DNA of 64,000 nucleotides, from NCBI GenBank assembly GCA_026315105.1, contig CM048750.1, positions 162,778,549 through 162,842,548 on the forward strand, given 5' to 3'. The notes under the pieces are model-generated. The model saw nothing but the letters and a program-made list of their open reading frames with translations. It searched no databases and was not told the DNA's origin. Below, in pieces: positions 55,670 through 64,000 of the stretch; positions within the stretch are counted from its first letter, which is position 1; every line of letters begins with the position of its first letter. The position numbers and the translations under genes were made by a program. Source of the DNA: Locusta migratoria (taxonomy: Eukaryota; Arthropoda; Insecta; Orthoptera; Acrididae).

Positions 55670-56520
55670 GTTCAGATCTAAAATAATAATGTCAAACCCA
55701 TTCGATTCAACTCTAAAAAAATTCTTGAGAAAATAATCTTTCAAGTTTTTACATGCGCATATAAATACATATTATGCTAGCAATTATTTCTGCTTTCGGC
55801 GCAGTGCATTTGATACCGTTGTAGGATGTCGAACTGGTGAACGTAAGTCACGTAGTTGCAATCTTATAATTTTTTTGTTTCGTTTTACTCGAATGAATCT
55901 AAATTTCATTAAATATATACTAATTAAACACGTAACTAATCGTTATGAACTACTTATTATGTAAATTCACATAGTTTAAGGAAACACGTGTTTATAAGTA
56001 AACTTTTAAAATAGAGTCTCTCAACACTAAATTTTATTCGAGATACAAGAAATTCGTGTTTTTGTATAAAAATATTTCTTTTTGTAAAATCGATTTTCGA
56101 GTTTTTATATAAAAGAATATTTTTCTAAAATTGAGTTTTTACAACAACATAAAATACAATTTTTCAGTGAACTCAAAAACCAAAAACCTCTCTATTACAA
56201 AATATAATCGAAATCGTTACAGTCGTTTACGAAATACGCAAAATATAAATGTGCAAGAATTACTCGTTTCAATATATTACATGTAAACTGTATAAACGAC
56301 GTGTGTGTCTTGCACTGTATCTGGAACGCATAACAAGTACGTACTTGTTCATCATACTTGGATTTCTTGGTGTTAATCGTGTGCATTGGCAGCTGTGTAT
56401 TTCACTGCGTTTCGTTTCTCTCACTGTAATTCGTGAATAACAATTAACGACTCACGATGTTCGATCTGTGCTTCCTTTGTTCACACGCGTCCTCCTCCTT
56501 AACTGCTTTCTGGCTTTCGA
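55670..56520. other. no gene recognised (inside the hAT element)
   Basis: Very AT-rich sequence belonging to the hAT body; no coding signal. Confidence 0.4.
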
Positions 56521-56857
56521 ATCGTGAATCGTTGGAACTTGAATCGTCACGAAACTGACGATCGTTTTGAACGACGATTCGTCCGAAACACGATTCGATT
56601 CTTTATTTGTATCCATTCAAATGAACGACTCATTCACGAATCGCCACAACTTTACTTTCGATTGAAATACGAGAACTTCCATTATGGATATCATTTCCAC
56701 ACGACAAATTGCGAGGCTACGCAGTGAAATCGAAATTGACTGGTGAACACTTGTTAAAGCCACTCACACACGGAGCATGGTTCGCGAGAAGTTTCCTGGA
56801 TGGCGCGCTCGTCAGTCGGCTGCAGAGTACAAATGCGGCTGAAACACTCTTCGTAGT

Positions 56858-59684
56858 CCAGTCAAATTAGGGTTTCACCTCGGAATGAGAGGTAACAAGC
56901 TGAATATTTGCATGAGCCTTTGTTTTGGCATTCTAAATGATGTGTCAAAAGTCTCATAAAATCTCGTGTCCGCGTCTTAGGATATTAAAGGTCAAAGGTC
57001 ACGAAAATCAGTTTTTCGCAAATATCTCGCTTCCTATGCGTTAAATGGTATTTGCGTCTCAGATAAAAGTTGTAGAGCATGAAATTCTCTACAATTTTTG
57101 TATTAAACATTTTTTGTGCAATTCATCGTTTTTTAGATAGAACGCGGAGAGCGCGCAGGTCACAGCGCTCAGACATAGAAGACGTCAGCTGCGTAACACA
57201 GTCAATGGTATGTTGCATAAAACAATTATAATTGTAAATAAAATTTCATTATTTACGAGTTAATACCCAATTTTAATAATACTTACTAATTTCAAGTAAT
57301 TACAATGTCATGAATTCCATACTTTAAGTATATTTTAATTCTGTTCCAATGTATCGTAACTATATTTATGTAGAAAATAATTTTAGTATTTTTTCTCTTA
57401 AATGTGTAAAGTTTCTGTAGACCCGTTACTACTCTTCCAGAGAATAGCTGCAGGCAAAAAGTTTGAAAGTAATCTTCAAGAATATGTTAAATTCGAACTA
57501 AGTCCGTATCCAACATCTTTATTTGATAATAATGGCATGAGGAAAACCACGAATGCGAGATTACATGAAAAAAAATGAGACCTATCGATATCGATCTTGA
57601 TGAAAGGAATGTAACATATATTATATTGGATTTCTTCTGCATCGCGTCATATGGAGCAAAGACGATACTTTCACCGTTGTTTTAGATAAATATATAAAGT
57701 ATTTACAAACACATTATGGCTCAAGAATGGTTGTTATATTTGACGGATACTCGGACTACAGTATAAATACTAAAGCAATGGAACAACTAAGAAGAACTTC
57801 TGTTCTTTCAAAATCGTATGAAGTTTGCTTTGAGGAAACAACGATTGTACAAATCAGCCAAGATAAATTTTTATCAAATCGATCTAATAAAAAAAAGCTA
57901 ATTGACTTGCTTGTTGAGAAATTAAAAACTGTTAATATCACTACAAAACAAGCCAGAGATGATGCTGATGTCTGTATAATCGAAACAGGTATTGAAGAAT
58001 AAGAGCACCAAAGGACTGCCGTCATCGTAGGAGAAGATGTTGATTTACTTGTCATTTTAATTGGACGTAATCGCATCAACAATAAATTTTCTTTAAAAAA
58101 GTTGGTAAAGGCAATGTTAAAACACAAATATACTCCTCCAAAACTTTTGAACATTATCCCCGTTGTAATAAACACATTTTACTTTTGCACGCATTGAGTG
58201 GCTGTGACACGACAACTGCGTTGTTTAAAAAAGGCAAAAAAACTTTCTTAAAATATTGGAGCAACTTCCAGATTTCGATCAGCTAGCTCAAGTATTTCAC
58301 AAGAAAATTTCCCTGTGCAAACGTTACTTGAAAATGGAGTACGTATCTTGTTGTCAATATATAACGCTCCAAAATCTGAAGACAATATAGATCATCTTCG
58401 ATACACGCAATTTGTTTAATCGACAAAACTTAATAAACCTGTGTAACTATCAAATCTGCCACCAACTAGTGCAGCAGCTCATCAACATATCAATCGTGCT
58501 TACTACCAAGTACAAACGTGGTTAGGAAACAATATAGAACACCAGGAATGGGGTGGGGTGCAGGAGAATGAACATTTGGAGCCAATACTAACAATATTAC
58601 CACCTGCACCAGACGAGCTCTTGAATACAATATTTTGCAACTGCAGAAATGGTTGTGGTTCGCGCTGCGGGTGCAGGAAATCGAGGACGCAATGTTCTTC
58701 AGCTTGTGGCCAGTGTAATGGGCAAGCTTGCCTCAATGCGTCATCACACCAGAACGATCTCGATGAAGAAAGCGCATATGACCCCGAAATCTTCGAAGGT
58801 TTAGAGACGACGATCGTCGATTTCGAGGATGATGATAATGAAATGGACGTTTTCGACTGACCGGATGAAGACGACGATGATGATCAAGAAGATGAAAATT
58901 GAGACCTATGTATGATTAATAATTACAGTGAATAAAAATCCTCCTCACGTTTGAACTTCTAATTGTAATAAATGAATCATACATGTCTACTAAATAAAGA
59001 TTTACATAAAACGTATTTCCTCGTTTTTTTTATTAATATATTTTTGCTTCAAATATAATTAAGTCTTAATTATAGTTAATTTTATTCTTTTCTACATGAA
59101 ACATAATTAAGATATATTAGAATATAATTAAAATATACTTGAAGTATTTGGCTTCATAACTTTATAATTTCTTGAAATAAGTAAATATTATTAAACAAAT
59201 ATTTTTGATTTATGAATAATATTATGAAATATTGAACACAATTCATAAAGAATGAAGGTTTGTTATTGTAATTGTTGCAATGATTTATTAACTTTAAACA
59301 ACGTACCATTGACTGGGATTCGTGGTTGACTTGCATTACGTCTTCTATGTCTGTGCGCTGTGACCTGTGCGCTCTCTGCGCGCACTCTATCTAAAATATG
59401 ATGAATTACACAAAAAATGTTTAAAACAAAAACTAGAGAGAATTTCATGCTCTACAACTTTTATTGGAGATGCGAATACCATTTAACGCATAGGAAGCGA
59501 GATATTTGCGAAAAACTGATTTTAGTGACCTTTGACCTTTAATATCTTAAGACGCGGACACGAGATTTTATGAGACTTTTGACACATCATTTAGAATGCC
59601 AAAACAAAGGTTTATGCAAGTATTCAGCTTGTTACCTCTCATTCCGAGGTTGACGCCTTTTTTCGGCTTATTTGACTGGACTAT
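56858..59684 (+). mobile_element. DNA transposon with ~350-bp inverted repeats encoding a PIN-like/CXC protein
   Basis: The left arm from AGTCCAGTCAAAT (56,858) to about 57,210 is repeated inverted at about 59,305-59,684 (GGTAACAAGCTGAAT, AAAGGTCAAAGGTCACGAAAA, ATATCTCGCTTCCTATGCGT, AGAAGACGT...). The arms are collinear with small changes. Between them is one decayed gene (57402-58860). The superfamily is not clear from the ends; TSD not resolved (T on both sides). Confidence 0.82.
57402..58860 (+). pseudogene. transposon protein with PIN/FEN-like region and C-terminal Cys-rich CXC-like domain
   Basis: Only coding block of the element. Frames in order: VSVDPLLLFQRIAAGKK, KFELSPYPTSLFDNNGMRKT (57,402-57,580); VVIFDGYSDYSINTKAMEQL, VQISQDKFLSNRSNKKKLID and RDDADVCIIETG (57,727-58,000); VIVGEDVDLLVILIG (58,020-58,070); LPPTSAAAHQHINRAYYQVQ (58,455-58,515); then from 58558 the end, PAPDELLNTIFCNCRNGCGS, CGCRKSRTQCSSACGQCNGQ and a D/E-rich tail. 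FDGY ... DAD ... GEDVDLLV acidic clusters recall PIN/5'-nuclease folds; the C-x-C ... C-x-C-R-K ... C-x3-C-x2-C run recalls tesmin/TSO1-type CXC. I know this arrangement only as an uncharacterised repeated arthropod protein. Frameshifts and stops inactivate it. Confidence 0.65.
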
Positions 59685-59685
59685 C

Positions 59686-62200
59686 GTCTCTCTCACACGG
59701 TGCAAGACTGGGTGGGGAAGCGTGCAGGCCGGCTTCGCTGGGTGGACGCTAAGACGCACAACACGGCCGAGCTGCTTTATTTATCAAACGATTGTGAAGA
59801 AACTATTCGATAAAAATTTTTATTCTCGCACATCTTATAGCTGCATTCTTCAGCTTCATGAAGATCTATCTACTATTTTGTTTGTGGTTATAGGTCTTGT
59901 GATATTAACGAATTCAGTATAGTACTGCAATAAATCCGAAAATTTTGCATTGAAAAATAGAGGTCGCTATCAATTTGCGTTTGATGCAAGTTAGGTCATA
60001 CGTTGCTGTGTATAAAATGTAGCTAATATATTTAGTTATTCTTTGAAGTTGGAAGGATGTCGCTATTTATCACCAATCTCGCGATAATGGGTTGTATGTA
60101 AGGCACTTGTTCCGTATCACGCGCGTCAGCGAAGAAAACGGAAAGACATTTTCATAAATCGAAGCAAGATTTTATCAAACGATAGCACGCAAAGGGGAGA
60201 TTATTTTTTCATATGATCAATTTACGAAACATTCACATGAATCACAATATTTAACAAAGTACAGATTTTAGTGAATGAAGTAGTGGGCTTTTTAAGGGCA
60301 GCTGGTGAAACAAAAATTGCCGCTTTTCTGTGTAAGTGAAGAAGCTACTCATTTAATTTTAGAATGGACATTTTCATGAAGTAAAAATTATCTTGCCCTC
60401 AGTATTATTAGTTTCAATATTCTGGACGACTGATTACCCTGCCGTTTAGTCCCCTCACAAATCGGAACACTCGATGTTCTGTTGCTATTTTATCTGCATA
60501 AAAATGTTAGTGAAAATAATATTTGTTAGCTCTGCTATGTTTTGGCAGAAAAACCGGATTTTAACGTCGGAACAAGGGACGTTACGTTGTCAGGGACAGG
60601 ATGTGAAAAAACGTTTGTCATAAGAAGAAGAAAAGTCTGGTAGGGCACATAAATGTATAGTTACATTGAAACTCTCGTGGAATCCGATACCCTAGTATAT
60701 CTTAATGGTGAAAATTGTGTTTGAAAACAGTTGAAAAAATCTATTTTTTGTATCTAAATCTTAGAAATACAAAAACGTTTAACTTACTGGAATCCTGTAA
60801 ACCAGCCAAGATGGTCTAAATTTAATTCTTCTGACAAGCTGAAAATATGTTTGTGATTAAAAAAAAACACATCGTGCTTTGTTGGGACACTAACTAAAAT
60901 ATATGTACTCTAAATGGTTTTTCTTATTTCTCAGAAATTTGAACGTATACATATATAATCATCTCATCGGTTTGTCTATATTATTTAAAAACATACTGCG
61001 ATATCTAATTCCACTGTAATTTCAAATCAAGAAGCTATTTATTTCACAGCACTACTTTTTTTTTTTTTCCTTTTTTCCAGAGTAATATTTCAGAGATGAG
61101 ATTTTGTTAATATGCAGACACTTTCGTTGTAATGCTAAAATCCGCTTCTTTTGTCAAAACAATAGAGTTTACAAATGTTCCTCTCACGAACTGTTTTATG
61201 CATTTGCAATTACCACACAATATTGAACTGTATTTAGTAATACTGAGGGCAAGACAAGTTAGTAGTATATGAAAATGACCATAAGCGGTATAAAATTAAA
61301 CAAATAAATTGCTCACTTGCGTTGTAAAAATAGAGACAAAGCAATTTTAGTTTCACCAGGTATCTGTGACTCCTTAAAAGTCCATTACTTCATTGAATAA
61401 AATCTGTAGTTGCTCGAATAACGCGCTTCATATGCAAGTTTCGTAAATTAACAGCGTGACAAAATAAACTTCTCTTTGCATATTATCATTTGATAAAATC
61501 TTGATTCGATACCTCCAATCATTTATGAGATATAAGGGATTATATAAAAATTTCGTCCCGTTTTCTTCGCCGACGCACGAGATCGGGAACCAGTGCTTTA
61601 CATACAACCCATTATCTCGAGATTGGTGATAGATAGCGACATCCTTCCAACTTCGAAGAATAATTCAATATTTCAGCTACATTTCATCCGCAGCAACATA
61701 TGACCTAACATGTACCAAACGCAAATTCATAGCGACCTCTATTTTTCAATGTAAAATTTTCGGATTCCTAGTAGTACTGTACTAAATCCGTAAATATCAC
61801 AAGAACTATGACCACTAACAAAATAATATTCATTTTATCATGAAGCAGAAGAATGCATCTATAAGTTGTGCGAGACTCATATTTTTTTACCGAATAGTTT
61901 CTTTATAATCGATTGATAAAGACTGCACTTCGCTGGCGGGCGCGTGGCACTGCGTTCCGTCTGGAGTGCTCTCTTCGAGTTCCCGCCTTCCTGGCCGCAA
62001 GGTCACATGCCATACGCGACTTCTGTTTGGCCAGCGCAGGTAGCATTCCGAAAACATGCGGGAATAATAGGACACGCGCTATATGCAGAATCCTGCAGCA
62101 AACAGCCCTCCAGCAGGCCGCAGGGCCGGCCGCCCGCCCACCCGCCCTGTGTGCTGCGCGGCATGCTTCCCGCAAATCTTGCTCCGTGTGAGAGAGGCTT
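59686..62200. mobile_element. 2.5-kb fold-back (long palindrome) element
   Basis: The left arm begins TCTCTCTCACACGGTGCAAG; the right arm ends with the reverse complement (CTCCGTGTGAGAGAGGCTTA). Similarity runs inward in order: GAAGAAACTATTCG/CGAATAGTTTCTTTA (59,793 and 61,893), TAGAGGTCGCTAT (59,960 and 61,731), GTTGGAAGGATGTCGC (60,048 and 61,640), ATAATGGGTTGTATGTAA, AAGATTTTATCAAA, TGCCCTCAGTATTA (60,394 and 61,239), to at least GCAGAAAAACCGGATTTTA (60,545) against 61,135-61,160. No coding signal. A similar end (AAGCCACTCACACACGGAGC) sits at 56,757, left of the previous transposon. Confidence 0.82.
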
Positions 62201-62254
62201 AATCATAACACCAGCTCTTGCCCATGCAAGAAATAACAGCACTGAGGAGACCTA

Positions 62255-63235
62255 CATTGACACGAAAAACTTAAACATAGAACATTGAAGAACGGAATTT
62301 GTAAACAACTAACCTAATACAACAGAAATCGTTAATGTTGACGATCTGGAAAACTACAATTGCTTGTTCACACTATAGAATCCGCCATGGAGAACAATGC
62401 GCCCACAAAAACTAAAAAGAAAGGCTCCCTGGCCCTACATTATCAAACAGAAGCGTAAACTGTATACACAAATTAAACGAGTGAAAGGTGCCGTCGCAAA
62501 GGAAACACGCATATATCAGAATGGTCACTAAACCAGACAATCCGAAAAATAGCTCGAATCGTACAGGACCATAACTGTTTTCAATAATGGGAAAAACTTT
62601 CGAAGCCATTATTAGTTACAGGATACAGCACTTCGCAGAACCTAAAATTATCATAGCACCTTAACAGGCCGGCTTCAGAAGCAACCACAGCACATCTGAC
62701 CCAACACTTAGACTCACCAGTAAAGTTATCGAAGCCTGCAACCTTGCAGATGCAACTGCCACGCTTCTCTCAGACATTGAACGCGCTTTCGACAAGAGTG
62801 TGTATGCTGGAGTGCTCTTTAAAATGCTCCACTGCAACTTTCCGAGAAATACCGTGCAGCTAATAGCCAACGTTATAGGAAACAGAAAGGTTCAAATCCG
62901 GGTAAGAAACGAGCTATCCATATACCTCACCCCCAAAGTAGGTGTACCCCAAAGAGCAGTTATTTCGTCACTACTGTACTCACTATATACTGCGGTCGTC
63001 CCCAGGCCAAGGAGCTGGAATGCTTTGTATGCAGACGATAACGCGTACTGCTGTCATGCCTCAACTTAGACATTTATAAACAAACAAACAATTACATAAA
63101 CAAACTGGAATTCTGGCTCTACAAATAGAGGATAAAACCAAATCCCACAAAAATTCAACTTGTTCTTCTTATACACCAAATCTTAATGATCATGATCCAC
63201 ACAACCTCAATATACAACTCTGGCAGTGTCGTGTC
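62255..63235 (+). mobile_element. Jockey-type LINE ORF2 fragment (linker and RT palm)
   Basis: Pieces in order: VNVDDLENYNCLF, KRKAPWPYIIKQKRKLYTQI (endonuclease-RT linker); TKPDNPKNSSN, LFSIMGKTFEAIISYRIQ, QAGFRSNHSTSD, TLLSDIERAFDKSVYAGVLF, FPRNTVQLIANVIGNRKVQI, VGVPQRAVISSLLYSLY, ALYADDNAYCC (catalytic YADD), INKLEFWLYK and RIKPNPTKIQLVL. Stops and small indels; endonuclease and 3' end missing. Confidence 0.85.
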
Positions 63236-63524
63236 TAGACTTTTAAGACTGGTCATGTACCTGCGAAGTGGCAATGTGTAAGTACTGAGGAATTCTTAAG
63301 CAACGTGTGTTGCCTCTAAGTCAGTCATCTCCTCCGAGTGAAAGCAGAAGACTACACAAAACTGAAGTTCCTAATTTGCTACAAAACAAATTTCTCCACT
63401 TGCACTCGTATGCACTTGTATACTCAGCTAGCGTTCGCGGCCTCTTGGCGTGACGTGGCACGGCCTGTTGTGAGGCCTTGTCTTCTAGGAGGTGTTGGCT
63501 GGACACGGTCACAGCTGGCTTAAG

Positions 63525-63740
63525 GACTGACTTACAACACGCGCAACACAGTCGCCGTAATACGGTGTAGTGCAGCCTGCAAATTTGGTGTAGTTTCTAG
63601 ATACATTTTTTTCTTCCGTACTGATCCATTCAAGAAACCATAAAATTGTATACTGGTTCCCGTTTTAAATCAAATGCTGAACAATATGGCGCACATTTAA
63701 TTCCGTTTACATTGCGTTCTATAGACAAAAGATGACAAAT
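63525..63740 (+). repeat. dispersed repeat, copy 2 (partner at 23.6 kb)
   Basis: Collinear with 23640-23860 (ACAACACGCGCAACACAGTC, GCCGTAATACGGTGTAG, CAAATTTGGTGTAG, TAGATACATTTTTTT, CCATAAAATTG, TAGACAA). Confidence 0.65.
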
Positions 63741-63909
63741 GATGAAAAGTATATGAAATTTAAAAACTAAAAATACCGCATAAATACTACATCGATCTAT
63801 ACAATAGTGACTTCATTTAGTAATTTTTTTAAAAATTTTACATTGAATAGTTTCCGAGCTATGAGTGTCATAATCGGGTGATTTCATAAAATTACGTTAC
63901 TTTCGTTCC

Positions 63910-63912
<3 letters not shown>

Positions 63913-63964
<52 letters not shown>
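63913..63964. repeat. 52-nt A homopolymer
   Basis: Uninterrupted A-run near the end of the window. No retroposon body could be assigned to it. Exact length is prone to sequencing error. Confidence 0.9.
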
Positions 63965-63967
<3 letters not shown>

Positions 63968-64000
63968 GAAACATTTGCGTATCACTGCTGCGCGTTTGTC

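Larger units (their letters stand above)
52897..56654. mobile_element. large hAT-superfamily element, host of several insertions
   Basis: Left end TAGAGTTGGGCAACACGATT, right end CGAATCGCCACAACTTTA, flanked by CTTTCAAT (52889-52896) and CTTTCGAT (56655-56662), an 8-bp TSD with one mismatch. GATTC/GAATC motifs are repeated near both ends; the inner phrase ACATTGTGAATCGATTCC occurs at 52,961 and 54,470, showing internal duplication. No hAT transposase recognised. It holds a SINE (53,403), a tRNA-like repeat and a Tc1/mariner copy (54721-55654). Confidence 0.82.

Noticed and set aside
63913..63964. Poly(A) tail of a processed pseudogene
   Set aside because: No coding or retroposon body could be found upstream; could equally be homopolymer expansion.

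Overview
This is a 64-kb piece of a large, repeat-packed animal nuclear genome, most likely an orthopteran insect (grasshopper/locust type). The clue is a tRNA-Leu-like SINE with a shared tail (around GTAGTTTGTAAG ... GGACTGATGACC, ending CATTTGAACA plus a T-run), present about 20 times in both orientations, many copies with 9-14 bp target-site duplications (TSDs). No bacterial, organellar or viral gene organisation is seen.

The only host gene I can support is on the + strand: two internal exons (39584-39829 and 52675-52802) with good splice sites, matching phases and a 12,845-bp intron. Exon 2 encodes the start of an NHR1/TAFH domain, so this is very probably the orthologue of nervy (MTG8/ETO/RUNX1T1 family). 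Everything else then lies in, or flanks, its introns.

The rest is layered mobile DNA. 1-6.6 kb: LINE 3' end, hAT transposase remnant with an exact 134-bp duplication, a hAT non-autonomous element holding a SINE, a 310-325 bp tandem repeat. 7-15.5 kb: Tc1 remains, SINEs, fold-back elements, a Tc1/mariner-superfamily copy. 15.4-19.4 kb: a reverse LINE holding another LINE, and a PIF/Harbinger element holding a fold-back and a LINE. 19.7-23.9 kb: a duplicated SINE block and a P-like element. 25.5-26.7 kb: a mariner. 28-29 kb: a drifting minisatellite. 29.1-30.1 kb: a Penelope-like element with a GIY-YIG domain. 31.9-32.3 kb: a palindromic retroposon. 35.6-38.5 kb: a Tc1/mariner element and a pogo-like element. 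39-52 kb: SINEs, Helitron-like sequence, a second Penelope fragment and tRNA-box palindromes between the nervy exons. 52.9-56.7 kb: a 3.76-kb hAT element stuffed with insertions. 56.9-62.2 kb: a 2.8-kb transposon with ~350-bp inverted repeats coding for a PIN-like/CXC protein, then a 2.5-kb palindrome. 62.3-63.2 kb: a Jockey-type LINE.

The most unusual thread is a recurrent short structured motif (CTGANGA, GG..CC stem, GAAA, 4-6 nt palindrome) at ten places. It fits a minimal type I hammerhead ribozyme. Two copies lie just downstream of Penelope GIY-YIG reading frames and most of the others sit in the arms of fold-back elements, which suggests those fold-backs derive from Penelope-like terminal repeats.
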